Below, one piece after another: positions 50,529 through 61,372 of a stretch of DNA of 64,000 nt. Both the position numbers and the translations under genes were made by a program. A model generated the notes under the pieces. It was not told the DNA's origin. It was given only the letters and a program-made list of their open reading frames with translations, and did not search any database. Origin of the DNA: Phoebastria nigripes (Eukaryota; Chordata; Aves; Procellariiformes; Diomedeidae); assembly GCA_035582835.1 (NCBI GenBank), contig JAYKAV010003086.1:447022-511021 (forward strand), given 5' to 3'. Within the stretch, counting starts at the first letter, position 1; each line of letters starts with the position of its first letter.

Positions 50529-50955
50529 CTGCTTAGAAAATATGCATGAGTATTGCGGTGTTTTATATTGTGAAGGACATTCAGAATTGTTGATCACTGA
50601 ACCAGAAAACAAAAATTGTAGAAGATTTGATGAACTAATATTTTTCAATGAAGAACTAGAAGTATTTGGAATAATGTGAAAAGATGATTCTTTTATTCAT
50701 TACTAGTCAGATGACTGTTTCAGCACAATTAGATTGTTTTCCATTGATCTTGGAGACATAAAAATACTCTGGAAGGTTCTGACATTATGGATTTATGATT
50801 TTTGCGAGAAGGGATCTTACCGGGTTTTTTTCAGCAATGAACAAAATAGTGTTTTGAGTTTATTGAAGAATGTTAATTTTATATTATTCAGATGCATATC
50901 AGTGACAACGAAAAGCATGCACCTATTTTAAACACCATTTTTGGAAGAAACAAAT

Positions 50956-50963
50956 TGCTGCTA
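50956..50963 (+). promoter_or_regulatory. miR-15/16-family 8mer seed match in the RECK 3'UTR
   Basis: TGCTGCTA is a perfect 8mer for the miR-15/16/195/497 seed. RECK repression by miR-15b/16 is reported in mammals (from memory). That this copy is functional is inferred. Confidence 0.45.
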
Positions 50964-51266
50964 CTTAATTACCTTACCAAAAATTTAAGAGTTTATTCTC
51001 ATGTAAATATGCTTTCATATTTTATTATGAAGAAAACTAACTAGCCCTGGGCCTACTTCAGTAGACATCTTTACTTGGACTAGTGAAGATTTGCAGGACA
51101 TTGGGCTCAATGCTTGTAAAATGACAATCAAGCTCTATACTAGTACCTGACTTCAATGAAGAAATACATTTTTTTTTTTTTAGTTTTGTACATTTCAGAA
51201 TCTCATATTGGATGCGAAATTATAAAGAATCTCAGCATCTATATTTAAGTGCCATTTAAAATATTG

Positions 51267-51273
51267 CAGTATT
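51267..51273 (+). promoter_or_regulatory. miR-200b/c/429 7mer seed match in the RECK 3'UTR
   Basis: CAGTATT matches positions 2-8 of the miR-200b/c/429 seed and is followed by T rather than A. A stronger 8mer lies about 110 nt downstream. Confidence 0.35.
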
Positions 51274-51382
51274 TGCATGTTATCTAATGAAATTTATACT
51301 TTAAATGTTTATACAAACAGTATGTTTTATTACTTATTGTATTTTATGCACCTGACCTTAGTCTACATGAAGTATTTTATAT

Positions 51383-51390
51383 CAGTATTA
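51383..51390 (+). promoter_or_regulatory. miR-200b/c/429 8mer seed match in the RECK 3'UTR
   Basis: CAGTATTA is a perfect 8mer for the miR-200b/c/429 seed, paired with the 7mer upstream. Targeting of RECK by miR-200 members is reported in mammals (from memory). Activity here is inferred. Confidence 0.42.
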
Positions 51391-51549
51391 TGATAGCCAA
51401 CTTTTGAAGTATATACAGAAAAATATTTTTGCCAAAATGCTGAACTTTGAAAGAAAGCACTGAAAACTTTTTGAACATGTATGTTGTTGTAGCATGTTTG
51501 TAGCAATTCTTTTCTGCTAAATCTTTTNAATGCAAAAGTATTAAAGCTT

Positions 51550-51563
51550 TTTATTTTAATAAA
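51550..51563. terminator. Bidirectional poly(A) signal: RECK proximal (+) and convergent gene (-)
   Basis: AATAAA at 51558-51563 serves the plus strand and is followed by the U/G-rich stretch TTTGTCATGTGTCCTTG. TTTATT at 51550-51555 is AATAAA on the minus strand, about 500 nt past the stop of the minus-strand gene. An ATTAAA (51540-51545) lies just upstream on the plus strand. Use on the minus strand is inferred. Confidence 0.55.
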
Positions 51564-51710
51564 ACACTTTGTCATGTGTCCTTGTATACAAATGCATGTA
51601 ATTTTATAGAATTCTGCAACACAGCATATATTTTTCTTTCTCTCTCAAATCAACATTTTAAACTAACTGCAATTACATACATTTGTGACTCACACAGTTT
51701 AATGTTTCCA

Positions 51711-51716
51711 AATAAA
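51711..51716 (+). terminator. RECK: RECK distal poly(A) signal
   Basis: AATAAA, followed after about 12 nt by a strongly G/U-rich element (GGGGGTTTTGGGGGCGGGC), the classical downstream element. It would extend the 3'UTR by about 150 nt past the proximal site. Confidence 0.6.
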
Positions 51717-52057
51717 GTACATTTCAAGGGGGTTTTGGGGGCGGGCTTTTTTTACCAAATCTGTGTCACATGCATGTAAGTTTATGCTATGAGTGTCAGA
51801 CTCAATTAACTATAGAAGAATGTAGATGTCTTTATGGGATCATCTTGGGTAAGGTTACAGTCATCCTCAGTTTTGATTTGGAAGAGACTTCTCTCACCTA
51901 CAGCTGGAAATCTGCACAAATGTTAAGGACAGAATTACTACCTTATTTGTACCTAAACTTTAAGGCTCAACCTCCTCCAAAGCAAACTGAGTGACTAGAT
52001 GTGTATACTTGCAAGCCGACAGAGTGGGTTTCTTTGAAACCTCCATCAGTTGCTTTT

Positions 52058-52512
52058 CTAAGCATATCTCTGTTGTTTGTTGTCTCTTAATGAGTGAGGA
52101 GCACTTTTATATTTTAAGTGCAGTTGTACTCTATACATATAGTTTCTAAGTACTTTTGGTAGATGAGTACAAATGCAGATAATCTTTGGAAGTGTTCTTG
52201 CCAAATAACTCCAGGAAGACTCATGCACATAATCATCAAAGTCTGGATACAAAAAACTTGTTGAATATGTTGATAATCCATCTGTTTCTGAAATTTCTTC
52301 TGTGGATTCTTTAGAAACTTGGGACACAAGAGGATAATGAATGTATTTGAAAAGCTTTTTGAACTGAAATGGCTTAGATGATCTCCCCAGAAGCTGCAAG
52401 CAATTCAAATGGTTTATTGAATTCCTTATTTTTTCTAAATCATTAGCAAGTATCTCTTCAACATGTAGCTTGTTAGCTTGCTTAGCATTTAGCTGAAGCA
52501 ATCTGATGCCTT
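52058..52512 (-). CDS. Unidentified gene, last coding exon and stop
   Basis: On the minus strand the acceptor CCTTTCATTTTAG is followed by two bases that complete a Glu codon, then 150 codons and TAG. It reads GIRLLQLNAKQANKLHVEEI, then a helical DLEKIRNSINHLNCLQLL, an acidic SKESTEEISETDG, YPDFDDYVHESSW and a basic tail ending DNKQQRYA. It is the longest uninterrupted non-repeat frame in the window. A near-shadow frame in the same region is ignored. Confidence 0.72.
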
Positions 52513-52640
52513 CTAAAATGAAAGGAATTATAAATGTCTCAAGAAAATATATATACACATATATATACATATATACGTGCCACACTGCAAAAATTGGTTA
52601 AGAGCTTAAAAACATACCTTTTGTGGAACTAAGATATAGC

Positions 52641-52704
<64 letters not shown>

Positions 52705-55700
52705 GCTGTAAAGATTTTCTTCAATGAAAGATAATACCAAAAAAGTTGCCTCGATTTGTATGATGAATCTGGAAAAAGCAGAATTTAAGCCCAGAGATTT
52801 TTGAATTCACATGTGAGTGTCCAGTACTTGCTAGAAAGCGTGAAGATTTTGAGTGGTTATGTTAAATATGTGCAGAACCAATGAGATTTCGTATAATCCT
52901 AAATTCTTGAGCATAAGTCCAGCATCCAAAGTGTACTGGGCTTAGGTTGTTCTTGCTGGATGAACAAAAGTACTTAAGTATTTTCTAGGTTTTCTCAAGA
53001 CCTCGGACTACCTCAAAGGAATGAAGAAACTATTTACTTACGATTTTGAATTCAAATGAACTAGGAGAAAAGAAACCAAGCCCAGTTTTACTTGCAAGTT
53101 ATGAAATTTGGGGACAAATTTGATACAGGTTTCAGATGAGTTTTCCATGTAAGTGCTAATGATGTTCTGTCACTATCTGTGTGGAAATCTGGGTTCGCTT
53201 AAGAAGGAATGGAGACAGCACAAGGGCACTTCAAAGCAGCACAAGCTTGTTTGCTTTTATAACAGGACTCAGCTGAAACATTTACAAAACATTATTTTCT
53301 TGTCTGCTGAAAAACAGAGTTATGTCAGTAATTGGCTCCGGAGAGATGCTTCAGTTCTGTTTCTGTTTGTTTAGTTTGGCTCTTCTCAACAGGAAGGCAG
53401 CGAAGCGGAGATGCCAGCAGTGCCTGTTCATACACCCCTAGGAGTGGATCAACCACAGGGGCAAATATCAGAGAAATAAGAGCAAGGGATTTCTGGCTTA
53501 CACTTTCTGCTGAGTTTTGAGTCCAGCAGGAGCTGGGATCTCTGAATTTCAGAGAAGGTAATAGTTCTGTGAGAGGCCACTGTGAAAGGGCACGAAATCG
53601 GCACTTAGAACTGCAGTGTCACTTCATAGCCCTACTCTTCTTTCATGCTCTAGTTTTATGCTACTTTAAGCAGTGTCATAACTTGGAGATTTGCATGAAT
53701 GTATCTTGATTGAAAGGTAAAGTGTTATTTATACATCCTTACTGAATTTTATGACACTTTTCCAGGTCTTCCTTTCACATATAACAAAGTACATTTCAAA
53801 ACTTTTCAACACCACCACTATTTCTAGGAAGCCCTGGGAGTGTTTACATAAGCAAATATAAATATGTGAGTGCTTTGTAAGATTGTGGCCCAGATGTGTC
53901 ATATTTGAAGCCTGGACTGTAAGATGACCCTCTAGTCAAATGAATCCCAAAATGAAAAAAGTAGCATTGGGGAAAAAAGGTTTATCTGCTATGGTTGTGC
54001 TAGACTTGACTGCAACTTCCTGCATATTCTTTGAACTGGTGCTTTTCTACAATGAGCCCAGTAGCTCCAGCTGTTCCATGTGGAGTACAAATGAAGGTAA
54101 CAACTGCAGGTAACAACTTCACCTCCTCACAGTGGCTGCACCTGCCACTTTTAAGGCATTCTGCCTTCCATGTAAATGGTTGTGCACGGCTTGTTTTGTG
54201 CTCTTTCTCCCACTCCTCTCTGGGCTACAAGCTTTTGCAGAGGCCATTGCATAAGCCAAAGAGACTCTGAGCTTAAAAACAGACAAGAACGCGCTTTGAG
54301 AAAAATGTTTCCAAGCCCTAGCAGGTTGGTTTGTCTGAAGTTATCACACTACAGTAAAAAGGATACACTTTTAGCATTAAGTAGTACATCAGCTCTTGCT
54401 AATTAATACCATGAAGCTGAAGGTTTCAGTTACTGTATTTGAAGCTGATCAATTCTATACAAATTCAATGCTATCAATATTTGCATTATTTGAGGCTGAT
54501 TGTGTATGACCAATATGGTATTTAAAGCAAAGGTGATTGCTTTGAAAATTGAGGAAACATCAATTGTCCAAAACCTTTCTTAATTTTAATGGGCTTTGTA
54601 CATACACTGTTAAATGGAAAAAAGTATGCGCATTTCATCTCAATATAAGAAAAATTTTTTACAGTGAGAACAATCAGTCACTGGAACAACCTCCCGTGGA
54701 GTCCCCACAACTGGAGGTTTTCAAGATGCAACTGGACATGGTGCTAGATAAAGCACCAAAAGGTTGGACAGGATGATCTTTTTAGGTCCCTTCCAACCTG
54801 GTCTGTTCTATGATTAAAGAAATACTTTCAGTTGCAATACATGGAAATTTTTGGCTTATTAAATCATTTTCAGATCTTATCTTACGAACACTGTTAGGAT
54901 TCATTTATGATTGTTTTCAAAATTACGTATAAAATAACTAACATTTCCCACTTTAGACAGCCTTTTTCACTATATATATATATATATTAAAGCCTTTAGA
55001 ATATATTTAAATAGTTTACACTGATACAAGTTTTATGTAAATTATGAACGATAACAGACTTCTGCAAGCATAACGTAGCAACAGCTTTTATGATCATCAA
55101 TAAGTTCTTTATCTTCTACTTGGACTCTCCAGTGCTATTGGGGGGAGGGAAAAAAATCAAACCTTTAAATTAGTCCATTATGCTTAAACTACCGGCTGTT
55201 ACTTAGAAATAGATCCATGTATTTTAAGTACATCTAGTTTTAGCACATCACTGCTACAAAATCCTATGCATTGACACCCCCCCTTCTGCATGCTTCAACA
55301 TGAACAAAGTTATGGTCAAAAACATATTCATTATAGACATTTTGAAGGAGACTTACCCAAAGGGCAACAGTAAAATGTTTAAAAGTAAAAGCTCCTGTAA
55401 AAGGGTGGGTTTTTTCCTTGTGGTTCCTAGGACATAAAGGAGAATAAAAAATAAAGGATAGCCTTTCCTGAGGATGTAAGAACTCATGAAATAATGCAGT
55501 AAGCGTATCATCAGTTATATAAAGAAAGGTTGTTAACCTTAAATTTTTCATTAGATGATCAGAACTGTGCTCTTCAATATATATATGAGCACAGTTCTGA
55601 TTATTAGATAGGTATATATAACATACCTATGAACCTATAAGTGACTTTCCAATTTGTTTTATTAACAGATTAACCTGTTTGTTAATCAGATCTCAGTCCA

Positions 55701-58700
55701 TTCTTAAAACAGAATAAATCTATTCTTCCCCCAACATATTCTCTGATTTGTTTTCCTCAAAGCTGGTTTCTGCTTCGTTTGGCCAGGTCCAGTAAAGAGA
55801 GTAACCTGAGCCAAAGGGTGTCGATGGTTCTGTAACTCTGACAGTACATAATAATCCTATAGATTCTTGCTGTAAAGAGCCACCCTTGTGTTTTGGCAAA
55901 TGCTTTCTGTTGTATTTGGCAAGGTTTCTCAGTTTACTTCTTTGTGCTTACATCTCAGCATCAGCTGCAATATATGCAAAGGTTTTCAATCCGTTTTTTC
56001 AGTTCTGATTCTCCTTCTAAGCTAGCGTTCTTGTAAAGTGCTTCTGAATAATCCTAGAGGGTTAAATGATTTAATTAGCAGGTTAGGACATACAGCAGAA
56101 CAGGAGTTTTTTTGCAAAGCCTTCTCATCAGTGCTAGTGTGGCAGGTTTCAAATTAAAGCCTGCTCTTCAACTCAGTGATCTACAATTCTGCACTGTTTG
56201 CTGACAGGGGAATGAGTGGATGGGTTATTACTACTGTTTGGTGTATAAATTTACTTTTTAATCAATTTTTGAACTGCAGCAGCAGGAGTAATGTCAGTAA
56301 ATATATATATAGTCACATGCACATATGTACATACACACACATATATACACACAGATATATACATGTATATGTGTATAAATATATTTATCTCACAGTGCCC
56401 TGTATCAGGCTCTGTATCAGCCTCTTCAGGAAGAGCACATTTGGCCATTGCAGAGAATTTAGCAATTTATTTTAGCAAAGAATCCAAATTTTNGGAGTTA
56501 ATACTTTTAAGTTTGGATTTCAAGTACAAATGGCAATCAAAGATGCAGGATCAAACAGTTTGATTTGTTATGTAATTTATACACAGTGTTGTCTAGCTGT
56601 AAGTGTGCAAAAAGGTTAAAAAGGTGTCTCTGGATTGTTGCATTCTAAAATGCACCCATCAGCAGCAGTTCCTTTTCCTCTGAGTTAGCAACACTCTGGT
56701 CCCTCCTGGTCAGGGCAGTAAGAGCAGCTTCCGAGTACCAGTGCAAGTGCTGATGTTAGTCAGGAGCAGCTATCAAACACNGACCACCAGCAGTTCAGTT
56801 CCTCTGGCATAAGAAAGTAAGTTTAAATATTTGCAGCCATTAATTCCTTGCAGAAACTGAGCTGTTGCCAGCAAGGCTGTGGTTGTATTGTCATTAGCAA
56901 TGGCTGTGTGTACTACCAGCTCATGTGAGTGCTAACTTCATCCAGATCAGAAGTAGGCACGTGACTACCTGCTCCCGACTTGGCCAGAACACAAGATCCA
57001 GTGAGCAGCCTGTCTGGTTTTTATGCTGGAAAACAAATGCTGTCATAAACACATCCGCTGTGCNTGTGTTAAATCTGTCAGGTTGTGCGTTTTGCTTTTT
57101 TAACAGATTTGAAGTGGCAATGTAAACTCTGGATCAGCAGCTCACGGCTGTAGTGTTTTCTTAAGTGCTGCTCAGACCTGTAATGCTGGACTTACTGCGT
57201 CCCTGAACCACAGCTTTAAGAGCTCACTCAAGACCCAGATGAGCCAAAGAAGATGATGTGAGAAATGCAAATGCACATTTCAAAACTAGAAAAGCTACGG
57301 TATTTTTAGTTTAGTTTAGTTACCAGTTTAGGTAAGTCAGGCTAGAACAGTCATGAAGACAAAGTAACTTAGGTTTTAACTTTCCCAAGCAATACGGAGT
57401 GGATGTGTGTCTTCTTTGATCTGTGAATGCTTCTAAGAATGGTCTAAGACAACATGGATCCTTAATTCCAGTGCTGTGCTATACAGGTTTTATCAATAGT
57501 AGCACTCTCTGCAGTTCTCAGCATGGAAATTGTCAGTGTCTGGTCAAGTAACTATAATGTTGGATTGAATAATATATTAAAAAAATTATCATCAGATGTG
57601 GCCTTCTCTGTGCAATGGAAAACCAGCGGTTTAGATTCCCTGTTTTCATAAATCTCATTTGATTGAAACTTGATTTTTCTAAAGGCACAGGATACCACCA
57701 CAAAACCATAAGTTGGCATTTACAAAGCTTTTATAACTGAATTTTCTAGGGTTTGGTTTTTTTTTTTTTTTTTTTTTTTACTCCCCAAAAGAAAAATGTT
57801 ATTTGGAATTGCTGATTATTTCTTCAGCTTATGGTTAACATAAGGCACTATGTAAAAGTAAATTATATGCCATGTACCTTAATCGCTCCTCCTTGTTGCT
57901 GTGTGCTTTGTTGCAGCATAGCAAAGACTATGGGCACAGCTGGAAAAGTTTAGAGAGTTGCTCATAGGGTTTGTAACAGTCATTTTAAGAATATGAAAAT
58001 AGATGGATCTCTCTTTTTCCATATTCGTGGAATCCTTCCACAATTTCTATCATCACATAGCTCCCCACCATCATTTCCAGCTTATTTTTGTTTTTTTCCA
58101 TGAGTTGCAGTAGCTGTGACTTGAACATTTACTTGCCAGTACAAATGAACCTTTCTTACACAGCACTTCTTAAAAAATTACAAAAAACTTTGTCTATATG
58201 GTTTTTACAGCAATTTAGAAAAACTTGTTCTCTAAAAACAGAAATAAGTTTTTGATCTCCTCTTCAGCAGAGTGCACTCCTCTGATGACAACACAACTGT
58301 GTGTGCTCTATTACTTTGTCTTACATGAGTTAACTAACCTGATGTTACAGTATAAATAATGGATATCCCCTATGTATTTGGCACGTATGAGTGCTACCTT
58401 TTTAATTGGGTGCACACTAAGTGTGTATAGAAATGTTTTATTACCACAGCAGCTCTTTTCCTATGTCCCAGTAAATTAATTTGAAAATTGCAGAATATTT
58501 AGCTAAAAGTAAAATACCTCTCTTACCTCCAAACTGCAATGTAAGCTTGTGTGTTAGCATTGCTAGCGTATCTGTCATTGCGTGGCACGGCATATTCCGC
58601 TGTTGACTCCCACACTGCAAGTCACAAATTAAGTTCTCCAAGTCTTTTTTTTTTTTTTCTGATTTTTTTTTCCCCTCCAAATGAAACAACTGCCGTGGTT

Positions 58701-58758
58701 TCACAACTTTCTGTTTGAATTCTGATGCCAGATGTAGACTTCCCCTGCTTATGATACA
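52058..58758 (-). CDS. Unidentified protein-coding gene, last two exons (convergent to RECK)
   Basis: Two minus-strand exons (58758-58527 and 52512-52058) join in phase 1 across a 6-kb GT-AG intron and give 228 residues plus stop. The upstream exon opens at a codon boundary, so the gene continues 5' beyond it. I do not recognise the protein. Visible features are a Lys-rich stretch, then a soluble, Leu-rich, probably helical segment, a Ser/Thr/Glu-rich acidic patch, and an aromatic- and Cys-containing C-terminus. No transmembrane segment is evident. The GLIPR2 gene that follows RECK in human encodes a different protein (SCP/CAP domain), so this is not that neighbour. Support is the open frame, consensus splice sites and phase match; expression is unproven. 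Confidence 0.7.
52643..52701 (+). repeat. Poly-T tract, 59 nt
   Basis: Pure T run, poly-A in the sense of the minus-strand gene, about 130 nt upstream of that gene's last exon. Confidence 0.95.
54630..54816 (+). mobile_element. CR1 LINE 3' end fragment
   Basis: Sense-strand CR1 tail with the remnant FHLNIRKIFYSENNQSLEQ, then GATGATCTTTTTAGGTCCCT and CTGTTCTATGATT. It lies inside the last intron of the minus-strand gene. Confidence 0.9.
54971..54990 (+). repeat. (TA)n microsatellite
   Basis: About nine uninterrupted TA units, 155 nt past the CR1 fragment in the intron of the minus-strand gene. Confidence 0.8.
55559..55600. repeat. Perfect 14-bp inverted repeat, 14-nt AT-rich loop
   Basis: TCAGAACTGTGCTC and GAGCACAGTTCTGA are exact reverse complements, separated by TTCAATATATATAT. 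It lies in the last intron of the minus-strand gene. It is too short for a typical microRNA precursor. Confidence 0.85.
56297..56390 (+). repeat. Compound (AT)/(AC) microsatellite
   Basis: A mixture of ATAT, ACAC and GTAT units over about 90 nt. It creates spurious Tyr/Ile/His-rich reading frames on both strands. Confidence 0.88.
57750..57779 (+). repeat. Poly-T tract
   Basis: About 29 T in the intron of the minus-strand gene, poly-A in that gene's sense direction. Confidence 0.9.
58527..58758 (-). CDS. Unidentified gene, penultimate exon
   Basis: On the minus strand an excellent acceptor (CCTTTTTTTCACAG) precedes 232 nt with 77 open codons, ending GGAG|GTAAGA in phase 1. The protein begins CIISRGSLHLASEFKQKVVK, has a Lys-rich run (KKKSEKKKK) from A9 and A14 homopolymers, and continues DLENLICDLQCGSQQRNMPC to LTLQFG. 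The homopolymers are risky for sequencing, yet the frame stays open on both sides. Confidence 0.7.
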
Positions 58759-60579
58759 CTGTGAAAAAAAGGAATTCAGTTAGCTATCCAAATTCTCTTC
58801 CAGTGTTTATCTCAACCCAGCTAGCAATTCATAATGTATTTATTTAAAACATGGTATCACAGTAACAACCACCTACTTCTTCTGTGTAGTACAAGGTTTG
58901 CTCTCATTATTTTACAACTAATGACCACCATGGTATTAACAGGGTATATAGAGTTGTGACTCTGTCTAAACACCTTAATCACAATCATCTCACCCATGTT
59001 TAGCTCTTCAGTCAAAGCCAGTGAAATGATGGTCTCCAATCATATCACAAAATGTATTAATTGTTAAATATTGCCTTTCTAGCTTTAGAAGGTTGCAACA
59101 GGAGAAACTGTACAGGCAGAAAGAGTTAGAGGAATGAAGCCATATAACAGAACGCTTATTACAAAGGTTAACAGAAAAGAGAGATGGAAACTATTTCCAT
59201 CCATACGTGATGTAATGGGGATGTGCCATCACCAGCAAGCTCAAGCATGGACTTCTCAGCCCTGCTCTGGGAGATGGAAGAGCGAGGGCAGCACTGAGAA
59301 CAACAGAAGTTTGTAGCTGTAGTAACAGGGCAGGCAAGTTGTGGCGCGTGGTGGGGAGCTAAGTTACAAGTCTCCCAGGTTAGTTAGTTGTGATGCCGAA
59401 AACAGCTAACGCAGTCTTGATTGTAACAATACCGAATTACGTTACTCCATTATTTTGTCATTACTTTTCTTTCATAATGGTTGCCATTTTGCAAGTCTGA
59501 GGTGAACTTCTCTTTTTAATCATCAAATGCTTTCTAGTAGCACAGCTGAACCTGAAGTTGGGTTAACCTGCCTACCATTTAGATATTCAAACCATAGAGG
59601 TCTGTGGCTGAGCTAGCCATCTATGGTTCCTATATTGCCCATAGAGAGAAATAAGCATTTTCAGGATGAGACATCTGATGTATTTTAAATATGTGTTGTA
59701 GGGTAAGAAAGATTGCACTCTAGGAACGCCTGTCTGGTCAGAGGAGAGCTGCTCGCACTGGCCTAAGGAACAGTGCATGGGCCGGCTCCTCAACAGTGGT
59801 ACACGTAACCAGGATGCATTTCATTATTCTTAGAATGACTTTTAGCCAGGTTTAAGCGTACTCAGAAATAGGGCCTGATTACAGTCCAGTAATATGCATC
59901 CGTCATGTTCATGGAGAGAAGTTTCTCTTGGCAAGCGTTTAAAAAACTTCAGAGGCAAACAACATGGGTGTAGGCAAGGGCCAGAGACTCAGGAATTCTC
60001 TTTGAACTTTTCATATCATTGTTACTGCATCAAGGATATGTGTAGTACAGAAGCACTGCTTGAAGCACAAAATGTTACTGTTACTGTGACCCTTCTTGCT
60101 TTGATGGTGTAACTCATGATCCATTATACCTCATACTCACTTTCTGTCACCAGTTAGAGGAAGCACACTCACTTGCACTCAACAAGTAAATAAAATAGAA
60201 AATACCCACATTAATAAGCAGACTGAGTTAACATCACTGGAACAAACTCTGGAAATGAACTAATTATTCAGTACTTGTTCTCAGTGCCATAATAAATTTC
60301 CAAAACTGGATTGTTCACCTGAGTTTCCTCCATACAGCACTGTTGTACATCAAACATGAACTGATCCAGATGAAGATAAAGGCATTGGCAGCATGCAAGT
60401 AGCAACTGTGTCATCCCGTGATACTCTGATTTTTAACAGCAGAGTAGATGTGTCATACCAGACCATAGCAGGAACATTTATTCTTAGTAAATGCATGTGC
60501 AGCTGCTGATGATCTTTGATAAAGTTTTACTGCATACTGCAATAGACTTTTACTTGCATTATTATCGGTAGATGCCAGT
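58759..60579. other. Intron or intergenic sequence, nothing recognised
   Basis: It should contain or precede further 5' exons of the minus-strand gene, but none could be placed with confidence. Confidence 0.5.
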
Positions 60580-61372
60580 TTTCCAAGGACACATTCATAA
60601 TCTGGCAAGGGCTGTGAAGGGCAGCCAGAAAGGTTTCTCCAAGTACATAAAGAGCAAAAGGAAGACCAGGGAAAATGTGGCCCCTCTGCTAAATGCAGCA
60701 TGGAGGCTGGTGACGCAGGACACGGACAAGGCTGAGGTACTCAAGGCCTTCTTCACCTCAAGTCTTTACTGGTAAGACTGGGCTTCAGAAATCCCAGGTG
60801 CCTGAGACCAGAGGGGAGGTCTGTAGCAGGGAAGACGTACTCCTCCTTGGTGGAGGAGGACCCGGTTAGCGTGCATTTAAACACAGTGGACATACATAAG
60901 ACCGTGGGCCTGGAGGGGTTGCATGCACGGGCATGGAGGGAGATGGCAGATGTCAGTGCGATGAAGGGGCTGGAGCATCTCACATATAAGGAAAGGCTAG
61001 AGAGAGCGGGGACTGTTCAGCCTGGAGAAGAGAAGGCTCAGGGGGGATTGCATCAATATGTATGGATGCCTGAAGGGAGGGAATGGAGAAGCAGGGGCCA
61101 GGCTTGTCTCGGCAGAGCCTGCTGATAGGACAAGAGGCCATGGGCACAAATGAGAAACCTCAAATTCCACCTGAATGCAAGAAAACACTTCTGCTGTGAG
61201 ACTGGTCACAGGTTTCCCAGAGAGGCTGAACGTATCTTCCATCCTTGAAGACATTCAACGCATGATTGGACACAGTCCTGGGCTCTAGGTGGCCCTGCGT
61301 TGAGCAGGGGGTTGGATTAGATGATCTGAAGAGATCTCTTCCCACCTCAACCATTCCATGATTCTGTAATAA
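60580..61372 (+). mobile_element. CR1 LINE copy with the reverse transcriptase deleted
   Basis: It starts in the pre-RT region (GAAGGGCAGCCAGAAAGGTT, SKYIKSKRKTREN) and jumps near 60960 straight to the post-RT region ([20 protein letters not shown]). It ends in CCATGATTCTG. All RT catalytic motifs are missing, so this is an internally deleted remnant. Confidence 0.9.

Larger units (their letters stand above)
50529..51735 (+). other. RECK: RECK 3' untranslated region
   Basis: AT-rich sequence after the RECK stop with no coding signal, ending at one of two AATAAA hexamers. Seed matches for miR-15/16 and miR-200b/c are present. No ATAAGCT (miR-21 seed match) is seen. The exact cleavage site is inferred. 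Confidence 0.8.
52513..58526 (-). other. Last intron of the minus-strand gene
   Basis: A 6-kb presumed intron holding poly-T tracts, one CR1 fragment, microsatellites, a perfect 14-bp hairpin and a cryptic 70-nt exon-like unit (55357-55426). Introns are inferred from phase match of the flanking exons. Confidence 0.6.

Noticed and set aside
56176..56563. Open frames of about 100 codons on both strands
   Set aside because: They are dominated by the compound AT/AC microsatellite.
58857..59075. Minus-strand frame reading ETIISLALTEELN with a donor-like GTGAGA
   Set aside because: It looks coding-like, but an in-frame stop lies just upstream, the only acceptor available has no pyrimidine tract, and the other frames are closed.
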